Shown: positions 26,106 through 34,398, counted from the first letter of the stretch. The stretch: 64,000 nt of DNA from Hyphomicrobiales bacterium (GCA_900472295.1 UCIA01000002.1:1038338-1102337); one strand, 5' to 3'. The notes: generated from the letters alone by a model not told the origin. Made by a program: numbers and translations.

Positions 26106-26603
26106 CTATTGGCTCGCCACCATGCCGGCACCAACCGATGCCAAGATAAAGACTAGCAAAATGAAAAAACCAACTGAAATTGCCCTTTGGTAGATGGCCT
26201 TTCCGGAATCGAGTTTCGTCCGCAGAAAAAGCAGGACGTCTGGGAACATTGCCACCAGAAAAATCACTGAGACACTGAAATACCAGATAGATTCAGGCTG
26301 AAACCGCTTTTCCACAAGGGGGTACAATATAATTGACGCATATACGAGATAGAAGACAAGCGTGAAACGAGTTGGTGAACTTGTCAGACCAAGTGACGAC
26401 AGAGCGCTCTTTTCTTCAGATTGACGCAGGAGAGACAACACACTCAAGACGCTTGCTGTGAAGTAAATACTCAGCAAAGCGTGCGAATCTCTGGCACTAA
26501 TTGCATCAACATAATTTAGGATAGCGACCAAGGCCACCGTCAGGAGCCCCGCCACAAGGAGCCATCTCAACGCAACGCGTCTTTTACCTTTGAGAATATA
26601 CAT
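26106..26603 (-). CDS. AT-rich orphan membrane protein
   Basis: 165 residues with about five hydrophobic segments (near residues 13-30, 43-60, 80-98, 107-126 and 140-160). No known family is recognised. Two sampled 60-base lines of this gene have 43-45% G+C, against about 62% in a neighbouring line, and codon use is correspondingly AT-rich. No clear ribosome site precedes the ATG. Composition suggests recent acquisition or a relaxed gene. It ends 55 bases from the convergent SDR gene. Confidence 0.6.
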   Translation of the reverse strand: MYILKGKRRVALRWLLVAGLLTVALVAILNYVDAISARDSHALLSIYFTASVLSVLSLLRQSEEKSALSSLGLTSSPTRFTLVFYLVYASIILYPLVEKRFQPESIWYFSVSVIFLVAMFPDVLLFLRTKLDSGKAIYQRAISVGFFILLVFILASVGAGMVASQ

Positions 26604-26710
26604 CGATTGCCTGCCGGGGCCGCACCAAGGCCCAATACCCTAACCGTCTTAACTCTAGGTATCGAAAACAATGATGGATGGCGACACCATGGTGGCAGCG
26701 CCATTGCCGA

Positions 26711-27088
26711 CTAGAGCGACTGCGCGATCAGCGTCAGAAACCCTCCACCCAACGCGACATTGCCGACAAAGCCGTTGATGCGGGCTGCCCGGTCCGGACC
26801 CTGATGGTCCCAGAAATTGTGGAACATCGGCGTGGCGACGATCAGGAACAGCACCAGCACGGCGCAGGCGATCGCGGTCCACAGGCCGGCTATCACCAGC
26901 GCGCCGGAAATGGTCTGCAGGACGATGCCGGCCCACAACGCCAGCTTCGCCTGCGGCACGCCGCGCGCCGCCATCAGCCCTGTCAGGAAGGTCTCGTTTT
27001 GAATGTTGCGCAGGCCGGCAAGGATGAAAGCGCCGCCGAGCAACAGGCGGCCGAGAAACAACAGGCTCGAAGGCAAATCGACAGGCAT
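26711..27088 (-). CDS. DoxX-family membrane protein
   Basis: 125 residues from the ATG at 27088, with GGGGAGAG upstream. About four hydrophobic segments and the start LLFLGRLLLGGAFILAGLRN match the DoxX family. Some DoxX members act in redox or thiol-stress complexes in the membrane. It is the third gene of a likely rrf2-CMD-doxX unit (81-bp gap from the peroxidase-like gene), which supports an oxidative-stress role (inference). Confidence 0.85.
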   Translation of the reverse strand: MPVDLPSSLLFLGRLLLGGAFILAGLRNIQNETFLTGLMAARGVPQAKLALWAGIVLQTISGALVIAGLWTAIACAVLVLFLIVATPMFHNFWDHQGPDRAARINGFVGNVALGGGFLTLIAQSL

Positions 27089-27169
27089 GAAACTCTCCCC
27101 TGAAAACCAAGGCATCTAGACAGTTGGAGCGCCGCCCTCTCGACGGCGCTCCATGGCTAAACCGAAAGG

Positions 27170-27628
27170 TCAGGCTGCTTTGGCAGCCGGCATCGGATGG
27201 ATGGCATGGAATGGGATGCAGAGCCGGTTCCAGGTGTTGATCATGCCGATCGCAACCGACAGCTTGACCAGTTCCTCTTCCGAGAAATGCGCGAGCGTGC
27301 TGGCATAGAGTTCGTCCGGCACGCCATTGTTGGCGATCAGGGTCGTTGCCTCGGTCCAGGCAAGGGCAGCGCGCTCGCGCTCGGAAAACAGCGGCGATTC
27401 CTTCCAGGCTGAAACCAGATAGAGCCGCGTCTCTGTTTCGCCATCGCGCCTTGCCTCGCGGCTGTGCATCTCGACGCAATAGGAACAGCCGTTGATCTGC
27501 GACGCCCGGAGCTTGATCAGGTGCAGCAGGCTCACTTCAAGCCCGCACTCGTCGACTGCCTTGTTGAGCGCCGACACGGCCTTCATGATTTCCGGGGCCT
27601 TGGCGAAGAATTGCAATCTCTGTTTCAT
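27170..27628 (-). CDS. Carboxymuconolactone decarboxylase/AhpD-like protein
   Basis: 152 residues from the ATG at 27628, with AAAGGAAAG upstream. The core KLRASQINGCSYCVEMHSRE holds the CxxC-plus-histidine active site of AhpD-like alkylhydroperoxidases within the CMD family. Such proteins use the cysteine pair to reduce peroxides or act in thiol relay. The gene lies between an Rrf2 regulator gene and a doxX gene on the same strand, 29 bp after the former, consistent with a redox-responsive operon. Confidence 0.88.
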   Translation of the reverse strand: MKQRLQFFAKAPEIMKAVSALNKAVDECGLEVSLLHLIKLRASQINGCSYCVEMHSREARRDGETETRLYLVSAWKESPLFSERERAALAWTEATTLIANNGVPDELYASTLAHFSEEELVKLSVAIGMINTWNRLCIPFHAIHPMPAAKAA

Positions 27629-27657
27629 CGTCTTTCCTTTCACATCTGTCTGGCGGG

Positions 27658-28176
27658 TTAGATTTGCTTGGCCGAGGCCGACTTCTGCGGCCGCTGGTTG
27701 CGTTCGACAAAGGCGCAGCTGACGGCAATTGACCGCGGATCGCCCTCGGCTTCGTAATTTGCCACGATGTCGGACAACCGGGTTTCCGCGAGAGCCGCGC
27801 GATAGGCGCGCTCCGCCTTCAGCATCGCGGCATTGATGCCGCATGGCTTCACATAGGCTGAGGCATCGATTTTGACCGGGCCGCGCTGGCGGATCTCGCC
27901 GCAGCGAAAGGCCGGCTCGCGACCTTCGACGGCGAGCACGATATCGAGCAGCGTAATGCGCTCGGCCGGCCGCGCCAGCCGGTAGCCGCCCGCCGGCCCC
28001 GGCACCGATTCCAGGATGCGCTCTGCGGTCAGCATGTTGAGATGCTTCAGCAGATAGCTCGGCGACAGGCCGAAGGACTCCGCCAGGGCAGCACCCGGTA
28101 TCGTGCTGTTGCCCTCCACGCTGGCCAGCGTGGCCGCGCAATGGATGGCCGCCTCAACGCCCTCGCCCAGCTTCAT
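27658..28176 (-). CDS. Rrf2-family transcriptional regulator
   Basis: 172 residues from the ATG at 28176, with GGAG ten bases upstream; a TTG five codons earlier is less likely. The winged helix-turn-helix is clear (GAALAESFGLSPSYLLKHLN, then ESVPGPAGGYRLARP). Cysteines in AFRCGEIRQRGP, YVKPCGIN and VSCAF are widely spaced, unlike the tight cluster of Fe-S IscR/NsrR, so a thiol or other effector is possible. It probably controls the CMD and doxX genes downstream. Confidence 0.87.
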   Translation of the reverse strand: MKLGEGVEAAIHCAATLASVEGNSTIPGAALAESFGLSPSYLLKHLNMLTAERILESVPGPAGGYRLARPAERITLLDIVLAVEGREPAFRCGEIRQRGPVKIDASAYVKPCGINAAMLKAERAYRAALAETRLSDIVANYEAEGDPRSIAVSCAFVERNQRPQKSASAKQI

Positions 28177-28241
28177 GGGATCGATCTCCAATTCATGGAT
28201 ATCTTTTATCGTGGATAATTTCTATCTGCAATAAGAAAATG

Positions 28242-28264
28242 AAAAACGGCGCCTGAAGGCGCCG
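28242..28264 (-). terminator. Rho-independent terminator after preA
   Basis: On the minus strand a perfect 7-bp stem (CGGCGCC with GGCGCCG) and a 4-base loop are followed at once by five U residues. It lies 22 bases after the preA stop codon and marks the end of the preT-preA transcript before the Rrf2 gene. Confidence 0.8.
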
Positions 28265-28285
28265 CTATTTTCATCGATGCATCCC

Positions 28286-29599
28286 CTATTCCGCCGCCAC
28301 CTTGGCCATCGGGTTGTTCGGGTGCGTCGTCCAGTTGGCGTAGACCGGCGACACCGGCTTGCCGGTGCGCTCATCCATCACGCCGACCGCTAGCGGTTCC
28401 ATGGTGATGCAGTTTTCCACCGGGCAGACATTGACGCACAGATTGCAGCCGACGCATTCGGCCTCGATCACCTCGAAATGCCTGACGCCGTCGACCATGT
28501 TGGTGATCGCCTGGTGCGATGTGTCCTCGCAGGCGATGTGGCAGCGGCCGCATTTGATGCAGGCGTCCTGGTCGATATGCGCCTTGGCGATGTAATTGAG
28601 GTTGAGATACTGCCAGTCGGTAACGTTGGGCGTGGCGCGGCCGACAATGTCGTCGAGCGAGGCATGGCCCTTCTCGTCCATCCAGTTTTCCAGGCCGGCG
28701 ATCATCTCCTGCACGATCTTGAAGCCGTAGGTCATCGCCGCCGTGCATACCTGCACATTGCCGGCGCCGAGCGCCATGAATTCGGCGGCATCGCGCCAGG
28801 TGGTGATGCCGCCAATGCCGGAGATCGGCAGGCCGTGGGTTTCTGGATCGCGGGCGATCTCGGCCACCATGTTCATGGCAATCGGCTTCACCGCCGGGCC
28901 GCAATAGCCGCCATGCGAGCCCTTGCCATCGATGGTCGGCTGCGGCGCAAACGAGTCGAGATCGACGCCGGTGATCGAGTTGATGGTGTTGATCAGCGAC
29001 ACCGCGTCAGTGCCGCCGGCGTGTGCCGCGCGCGCGGGCTTGCGCACATCGGTGATGTTGGGCGTCAGCTTGGTGATCACGGGCATGCGGGTGTTGGCCT
29101 TGCACCAGCGCACCACCATTTCGATATATTCCGGCACCTGGCCGACAGCCGCGCCCATGCCGCGTTCCGACATGCCGTGCGGGCAACCGAAATTGAGCTC
29201 GATGCCGTCGGCTTCGGTCTCTTCGACCACCGGCAGGATCGCCTTCCAGCTTTCCTCGACGCACGGCACCATCAGCGAAACGACGATGGCGCGGTCGGGC
29301 CAGTCTTTCTTGACCTGCTTGATCTCACGCAGATTGACCTGCAAATCGCGGTCGGTGATCAACTCGATGTTGTTGAGGCCGAGCAGGCGGCGGTCGGCGC
29401 CCCAGATCGCGCCATAGCGCGGACCGTTGACGTTGACCACCGGTGGGCCTTCCTCGCCCAGCGTCTTCCATACGACACCGCCCCAGCCCGCCTTGAAGGC
29501 GCGGATGACGTTGTAGGCCTTGTCGGTCGGCGGCGCCGAGGCCAGCCAGAACGGGTTGGGTGATTTGATGCCGACGAAATTGTTGCGGATGTCTGCCAT
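28286..29599 (-). CDS. preA: NAD-dependent dihydropyrimidine dehydrogenase, subunit PreA
   Basis: 437 residues, somewhat longer than E. coli PreA (411). The N-terminal part is the FMN-binding dihydropyrimidine dehydrogenase barrel. NFGCPHGMSERGMG holds the catalytic cysteine, equivalent to Cys671 of the mammalian enzyme. The C-terminal part carries two 4Fe-4S clusters, CIKCGRCHIAC and CVGCNLCVNVCP. PreA reduces uracil or thymine with electrons passed from PreT, step 1 of the reductive pathway. It follows preT, with one small secreted-protein gene between them. Confidence 0.95.
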   Translation of the reverse strand: MADIRNNFVGIKSPNPFWLASAPPTDKAYNVIRAFKAGWGGVVWKTLGEEGPPVVNVNGPRYGAIWGADRRLLGLNNIELITDRDLQVNLREIKQVKKDWPDRAIVVSLMVPCVEESWKAILPVVEETEADGIELNFGCPHGMSERGMGAAVGQVPEYIEMVVRWCKANTRMPVITKLTPNITDVRKPARAAHAGGTDAVSLINTINSITGVDLDSFAPQPTIDGKGSHGGYCGPAVKPIAMNMVAEIARDPETHGLPISGIGGITTWRDAAEFMALGAGNVQVCTAAMTYGFKIVQEMIAGLENWMDEKGHASLDDIVGRATPNVTDWQYLNLNYIAKAHIDQDACIKCGRCHIACEDTSHQAITNMVDGVRHFEVIEAECVGCNLCVNVCPVENCITMEPLAVGVMDERTGKPVSPVYANWTTHPNNPMAKVAAE

Positions 29600-29658
29600 G
29601 GGTCTTTCTCCTCTGGCCGTGGCGGGCTTGGCGCCACCTTGCAGCCTTGCCTATCGGA

Positions 29659-30012
29659 TCATTCCTCGCATCGAAGGAAAACCGACGGCGGTTCGCCTTC
29701 GACCGTTACCGTGATCTTGTCCGGATCGCCCTTGCGCGCCTCCAGCCCGACCATTCTTTCGTCCATGCGCACGGTCTCGTCTCCGTTGAGATAGACGTTG
29801 GCACATGAAACCGTCGTTTTGACCGTGTCGCCAGCTGGCGGCCCGGCTGTCCATTGGCAGATCGTGTGCTCGTTGAAGCCGGCGCCGGTCGCTTCGACGA
29901 ACATCCGCTCCTCACCCTTCGCGTCACACCACTCTGCGTAGAGCCAATAGTCCGCTGAAGCCGCCGGCATTGCCGCGGTGCCGATGACGGCAGCGAGGAT
30001 TGGCGCCATCAT
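29659..30012 (-). CDS. Small secreted four-cysteine protein C, between preT and preA
   Basis: 117 residues. The ATG overlaps the preT stop codon (ATGA), so it is translationally coupled to preT, and preA starts 59 bases after its stop. A signal peptide (MMAPILAAVIGTAAMPAASA) is followed by a mature protein with four cysteines spaced C-22-C-17-C-44-C and a cysteine near the C-terminus, the layout of proteins A and B after hydA. Identity to them is low, so homology is suspected, not proven. Function is unknown; insertion between the two subunits of one enzyme is the striking feature. Confidence 0.75.
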   Translation of the reverse strand: MMAPILAAVIGTAAMPAASADYWLYAEWCDAKGEERMFVEATGAGFNEHTICQWTAGPPAGDTVKTTVSCANVYLNGDETVRMDERMVGLEARKGDPDKITVTVEGEPPSVFLRCEE

Positions 30013-31358
30013 CGCAGCGCCCGGTTGATGCTCTCCGCCGCGTCGCGGCCCTGCGCCACGGCCGAGACCGTCAAATCATCGCCGCCGAAAATGCAGTCGC
30101 CGCCGGCCCAGACATTGGCGAGCGAAGTGCGCCCTTCGGCATCGACCTTGATGCGGCCGGCTTCGAGGTCGATCGACGCGCCGCTGCCGTTCAGTGCCGC
30201 CGGCACAAAACTCTGGCCGATTGCCTTGAACACCTGGTCGGCGGTCAGCGTCAGCGTCTCGCCGGTGCCGGCAAGCTTGTCGCCGTCCATGGCGGTGTAT
30301 TCGAGTTCGATGCCCGACACCTTGCCGTTCTCGGCGATGACCCGCTTCGGCTGCAGCCAGTGGCGGATGGTTACGCCGTTGGCGGCGGCCAGATCCTGCT
30401 CGAACTCGGAAGCGTTCATGTGCTCCTGGCCGCGGCGGTAGCAGATCGTCACCTCTTCGGCGCCGAGCAGCTTCGATTGTACCGCGGCGTCGATCGCCGT
30501 CATGCCGCCGCCGATGACGACGACGCGCCGACCGACCGGCAGGCTGGAGAGATCGCTGGCCTGGCGCAGTTCGGCGATGAACTCCACCGCATTGACGACG
30601 CCGCCGGCATCCTCGCCATCGGCGCGCAGCGCATTGACGCCGCCAAGCCCCATACCAAGGAACACCGCATCGTAATTCCGGGTCAAATCCGACAGCTGAT
30701 AGTCACGGCCGAGCGCCTTGCCATTCTGGATGTCGATGCCGCCGACAGCGGTGACATAGTCGACCTCGGCCTGGGCGAAATTGTCGATGCTCTTGTAGGC
30801 GGCGATGCCGTATTCGTTGAGGCCGCCGGCCTTCGGGCGGGCTTCGAGGATGGTCACCTCGTGACCATAGCGGGCGAGCCTGTGTGCGGCGGCAAGACCG
30901 GCCGGCCCGGCGCCCACGACGGCGACCGACTTGCCGGTTGATTCCGCGCGTGGATAAAACTGCTTGTGCTCCGCCATGGCGACATCGGTGGCGTAGCGCT
31001 GCAGGCGGCCGATCTGCACCGGCTTGCCTTCCGCCACCTCGCGCACGCAGACCTCTTCGCACAGCGTCTCGGTCGGACAGACGCGAGCGCACATGCCGCC
31101 CAGAATATTCTGGTCGAAAATGGTCTTGGCCGAACCGATCGGGTTGCCGGTCGAGATCTGGCGGATGAACAGCGGAATGTCGATCGATGTCGGGCATGCA
31201 TTCATGCACGGCGCGTCATAGCAGAAATAGCAGCGGTCGGATTCGACCAACGCCTCGTGATGATCGAGCGGTGGATGCAGGTCGGAAAAATTCTCGGCGT
31301 ACTGGTCGGCCGGAAGCCGCCCCCCGGCGATACCGTCCTTGAACTGGCCTTCTGGCAT
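30009..31358 (-). CDS. preT: NAD(P)-dependent dihydropyrimidine dehydrogenase, subunit PreT
   Basis: 449 residues, a little longer than E. coli PreT (412). The N-terminal part has the Fe-S cysteines of GltD/DPD-type proteins (CYFCYDAPCMNACPTSIDIP and CARVCPTETLCEEVC). Two Rossmann motifs follow: VAVVGAGPAGLAAAHRL for FAD and VVVIGGGMTAIDAA for NAD(P)H. PreT takes electrons from NAD(P)H and passes them to PreA. It is the first gene of preT-C-preA, and a RutR-like site lies 51 bp upstream of its start. Confidence 0.93.
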   Translation of the reverse strand: MPEGQFKDGIAGGRLPADQYAENFSDLHPPLDHHEALVESDRCYFCYDAPCMNACPTSIDIPLFIRQISTGNPIGSAKTIFDQNILGGMCARVCPTETLCEEVCVREVAEGKPVQIGRLQRYATDVAMAEHKQFYPRAESTGKSVAVVGAGPAGLAAAHRLARYGHEVTILEARPKAGGLNEYGIAAYKSIDNFAQAEVDYVTAVGGIDIQNGKALGRDYQLSDLTRNYDAVFLGMGLGGVNALRADGEDAGGVVNAVEFIAELRQASDLSSLPVGRRVVVIGGGMTAIDAAVQSKLLGAEEVTICYRRGQEHMNASEFEQDLAAANGVTIRHWLQPKRVIAENGKVSGIELEYTAMDGDKLAGTGETLTLTADQVFKAIGQSFVPAALNGSGASIDLEAGRIKVDAEGRTSLANVWAGGDCIFGGDDLTVSAVAQGRDAAESINRALR

Positions 31359-31408
31359 TATCAGTTCCCCATGTTTTCGTTTTGGGGAAGGCTAGCACGT
31401 TTTATTTT

Positions 31409-31424
31409 TTTATCAATTGGTCAA
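31409..31424. promoter_or_regulatory. Predicted RutR operator upstream of preT
   Basis: TTTATCAATTGGTCAA matches the RutR consensus TTGACCAnnTGGTCAA at 12 of 14 defined bases, with one half-site perfect. It ends 51 bases before the preT start codon, a usual place for a repressor site over a promoter. Together with the site at 23310-23325 it supports a RutR regulon covering both halves of the pathway. Confidence 0.72.
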
Positions 31425-31457
31425 TTTTCGGCGCAAGCCACTGAAAAGTCTCGATAT

Positions 31458-31482
31458 TAACATGATTTTTTTACTCATGTTA
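31458..31482. repeat. AT-rich inverted repeat at the end of the ChaC-like gene
   Basis: A perfect 8-bp inverted repeat (TAACATGA with TCATGTTA, 9-base spacer) overlaps the stop codon of the ChaC-like gene and lies about 100 bases upstream of preT. It could be a weak terminator or an operator; nothing decides between them. Confidence 0.45.
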
Positions 31483-32214
31483 TAGACTTTCGCCCTGCGT
31501 TGCCGGCGAAAGGCCCGAGCCCGGAACGCCACCATGGATCGAGCATATCTCCTCGGCGACCAGTTGCTGCAACCGCCACAGATTGCGGTCATGAATTCCG
31601 AATTCCTCAAGGTGGCTGACGGTGTTGTAGAGATATTCCGCACCTGAACCAACATGGCCGCAGGCCCGCGCCAGCACCCGTGCCACAAGGTCCAGCGGCT
31701 GGCCGAGCGACGTTCCCCTGCCCGTCACCCCGACCCAGAAGCCGAGCGCCCGCACCACGCCTTGAGCCGTGCGCACCGGAACCCAACGGACCGAACTGAC
31801 ACTCTCATGGTCGTCGATCTCGCGCCGCAGCAGTCTTTCGATCTGCTCCGGCTTGTCGCCGTCGGGCAGACGGTAGATGACGCCATCGCATCGCCCGCCG
31901 CGCTCCAGCGCCATCATCAGCCCCGGCTGCGCGACGCTGCCGCGCCAGCGCACCATGTCGAGGCAAAACGAGCGATGCCAGCCGAAGGCGGTGGCGCGCA
32001 GCTGTTCGACGGATTCGAAGGCCGGCTTCCAGATCAGCGAGCCATAGGCGAACACCCATAGCGGCCCTGCATCCGCTTCGGCGGCAAGCCTCGCGGAAAG
32101 GGTACCAAAATCCTCGTCGGTGAGTTGCGTCCAGGTGCCGTCGGGGCCGGGATCGGTCTCCTGCCGATGACACAGTGCGACAAGCTCAGGCGTGAGCGAC
32201 ATCTGTCGATGCAT
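31480..32214 (-). CDS. ChaC-like gamma-glutamylcyclotransferase
   Basis: 244 residues from the ATG at 32214; an ATG four codons later is also possible. The glycine-rich loop appears as LWVFAYGSLIWKP and the middle GVIYRL and the later AEYLYNTVSHLEEFGIHD fit the ChaC family, which splits glutathione to 5-oxoproline and Cys-Gly in the cytoplasm. The gene is divergent from the VOC protein gene and precedes preT on the same strand; no functional link to pyrimidines is apparent. Confidence 0.88.
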   Translation of the reverse strand: MHRQMSLTPELVALCHRQETDPGPDGTWTQLTDEDFGTLSARLAAEADAGPLWVFAYGSLIWKPAFESVEQLRATAFGWHRSFCLDMVRWRGSVAQPGLMMALERGGRCDGVIYRLPDGDKPEQIERLLRREIDDHESVSSVRWVPVRTAQGVVRALGFWVGVTGRGTSLGQPLDLVARVLARACGHVGSGAEYLYNTVSHLEEFGIHDRNLWRLQQLVAEEICSIHGGVPGSGLSPATQGESL

Positions 32215-32409
32215 GAAACGACTACCCCTCGTTCGCCCAAGCAAAGGCGAAAACCGCCGCCCGTGCAAGCCGCCCATCGCGGTGAAATGCGGAACGATGC
32301 GTTCACCTGGCCGTTGGATTTTCTCAAATTCACTGTCGGATTCGTGTCGCCGGGATCGTCCTGTGATGGATCGGACAACGATCGATGCATGAAGGTGAGG
32401 AGACCAAAA

Positions 32410-33186
32410 ATGCCGAAATCCCCAATGCCCTTCTTCTGGTACGAGTTGATGACCGACGACCTCGATGCGGCGCAAGCCTTCTACACCACGGTGGTCGGCT
32501 GGCGGGCCGAACCCTTCGACAAGGCGCCCGGCATGCCGCGCTACGTCGTGGTGAACTCCGCCGAGCGTGGCGTCGGCGGGCTGATGACCATGCCCGAGGG
32601 CGCCGCCAGAATGGGCATGAAGCCGGCCTGGCTCGGCTATATCCACACCAGGGATGCGGATGCCTCGACCAAGTCGCTGAAGGCAGCCGGCGGAGCCGTC
32701 CATCGCGAAACTGATGATATTCCCGGCGTCGGACGCTTCTCCGTTGTTGCCGACCCGCAGGGCGCTGCCTTCATGTTCCTGCAGCCCAATGGCCCCGACC
32801 AGCCGGTCCTTCCGTCAACAACGCCTGGCCATGTCGGCTGGCACGAGCTCTATGCGGCCGACCGGCAGAAGGCCTTCGATTTCTATTCCAGCCAGTTCGG
32901 CTGGACCGATGCCGGTAGCATGGACATGGGCGAGATGGGCATCTACCAGACCTTCGCGGCCGGCCCCGAAAATGGCGGCGGCATCATGAACAAGCCGCAG
33001 CAATTGCCGGTGCCGGTGTGGCTGTTCTATTTCAATATCGATGCCATCGACGCCGCCGCCGAACGCGTCACCGACAATGGCGGCAAGATCGTCATGGGTC
33101 CGATGCCGGTGCCGACCGGCCAATGGATCGCCCAGTTCACCGATCCGCAAGGCGCCTATTTCGCGCTGATCGCACCGGGGCGCTGA
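32410..33186 (+). CDS. VOC-superfamily protein with two glyoxalase-like domains
   Basis: 258 residues from the ATG at 32410, with GAGGAG ten bases upstream; a longer frame from 32125 overlaps the divergent ChaC-like gene. Two VOC units are visible: FFWYELMTDDLDAAQAFYTT and, about 130 residues later, GWHELYAADRQKAFDFYSSQ, each followed by the family's DPQGA strand (ADPQGAAFMF and TDPQGAYFAL). VOC proteins include glyoxalases, dioxygenases and antibiotic-binding proteins. No specific reaction can be assigned. Confidence 0.88.
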   Translation: MPKSPMPFFWYELMTDDLDAAQAFYTTVVGWRAEPFDKAPGMPRYVVVNSAERGVGGLMTMPEGAARMGMKPAWLGYIHTRDADASTKSLKAAGGAVHRETDDIPGVGRFSVVADPQGAAFMFLQPNGPDQPVLPSTTPGHVGWHELYAADRQKAFDFYSSQFGWTDAGSMDMGEMGIYQTFAAGPENGGGIMNKPQQLPVPVWLFYFNIDAIDAAAERVTDNGGKIVMGPMPVPTGQWIAQFTDPQGAYFALIAPGR

Positions 33187-33254
33187 TCTTACCTGTACCG
33201 CCACCGAACTGCTCTCATCGCGCCACGGAGCGCGACGAGAGATATCCGATAGGC

Positions 33255-33743
33255 TTATTCCGGCGCCAGCACCGCAACCTTGATGGTCTCTTGCTTGGCG
33301 CCGCTGACCTGGATGGTGGCCGGTCCAGCCGCCAGCTTGAAGCGTATGCTCTTGCGGATGCCGGGACAGGTTCTCACACCGCTGAACGCTGCCGACTTCG
33401 TGGCATGGCTGTCTTGAATCACATCGATCCAGGCCTCGCCCGACAGGCTGATCTGGAGCTCACCTTCCGGCGGAACAGTTACGCTGGCCGTCGCGCCAAA
33501 TGTTCCGGCTGCCGGCGCGCGTTCCGGCGGGATGGTGAAGCTGACTGCGTCGACCGGCTCAAGCGCCAAGTCCGCAGCCTCGCCAAGCGCAAGAGAGGCT
33601 CCGGACTGCGCGGCCGGCGCTGCCGGAAACAGTTCCTGCTCGCGTATCACCGGCCATTTGAAGGCATCACAGCCAGTGTCGGCGGCCATGGCCAAGTTGG
33701 TGCCAGCAAGAATTGCGAACAGGCTGATGACGACTTTTTTCAT
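33255..33743 (-). CDS. Secreted protein of unknown function
   Basis: 162 residues from the ATG at 33743, which starts a good signal peptide (MKKVVISLFAILAGTNLAMA). The mature part begins ADTGCDAFKWPVIREQELF and later has ISLSGEAWIDVIQDSHATKS, a mainly beta-strand pattern with two cysteines. No family is recognised. The frame extends upstream to 33794 but lacks a ribosome site there. It is convergent with the VOC gene. Confidence 0.7.
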   Translation of the reverse strand: MKKVVISLFAILAGTNLAMAADTGCDAFKWPVIREQELFPAAPAAQSGASLALGEAADLALEPVDAVSFTIPPERAPAAGTFGATASVTVPPEGELQISLSGEAWIDVIQDSHATKSAAFSGVRTCPGIRKSIRFKLAAGPATIQVSGAKQETIKVAVLAPE

Positions 33744-33964
33744 GGCTGAGGACACCCACATTGTTTCGGAGTAGTCACGCACAGATACAACCATTGCGAT
33801 ACAAATGCAACCATAGAGGGCATAAATTTGAGCGATCGGGCTTAATTTAAGTGGTCAAACTGGGGACCATCACCGATTGTTGATAGTGGGCCAAGGGACG
33901 TGAATGGTCCGTCGCCGGATGATAATCTATGGCCGGGCCGATGGTTGGAAGAATGGAGTTTTAG

Positions 33965-34357
33965 ATGAAGCTTTTTGACGGTCTCACCAGATTTCAGCCG
34001 CAGGCACTTGGCATCCTGCGCATCATGACGGCCCTGCAGTTCCTCGAGCATGGCTCGCAGAAACTGTTCAATTTCCCGATCAGCGCCGCGCCTCACGCCC
34101 TTAACGGGCTGACGACGACGGCAGCCATCCTGGAATTCGCCGGCGGCATCTTGCTGGCGCTCGGTCTGCTCACCCGCCCGGTCGCCTTCCTTCTGGCTGG
34201 CGAGATGGCCATCGCCTATTTCATGGCGCACGCGCCGCAGAACTTCTTCCCGGTCAACAACGGCGGCGATGCAGCCATCTCCTTCTGCTTCATCTTCCTC
34301 TATCTGGTGTTTGCCGGCGCCGGCGCCTTCGCGCTCGACAACCGCCGCAACGCCTGA
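33965..34357 (+). CDS. DoxX-family membrane protein
   Basis: 130 residues with about four hydrophobic segments. The start LGILRIMTALQFLEHGSQKL and the later LEFAGGILLALGLLTRPVAF match the DoxX family. It is only distantly like the DoxX protein at 26711-27088 and does not sit with redox genes, so its role is unclear. A strong hairpin after its stop ends this gene and the convergent flavoprotein gene. Confidence 0.87.
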   Translation: MKLFDGLTRFQPQALGILRIMTALQFLEHGSQKLFNFPISAAPHALNGLTTTAAILEFAGGILLALGLLTRPVAFLLAGEMAIAYFMAHAPQNFFPVNNGGDAAISFCFIFLYLVFAGAGAFALDNRRNA

Positions 34358-34366
34358 TCTTCGAAC

Positions 34367-34398
34367 CGAATGCGCGCCTGATGTCAGGCGCGCATTCG
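34367..34398. terminator. Bidirectional hairpin terminator
   Basis: A perfect 14-bp stem (CGAATGCGCGCCTG with CAGGCGCGCATTCG) and a 4-base loop start ten bases after the DoxX gene stop. Its right arm contains the stop codon and last codons of the convergent flavoprotein gene, so that gene's end is part of the terminator. Confidence 0.75.

Noticed and set aside
31480..32703. Longer 407-codon frame for the ChaC-like protein
   Set aside because: The first 163 codons overlap the divergent VOC gene antisense and have no family match; the ATG at 32214 gives the normal size.
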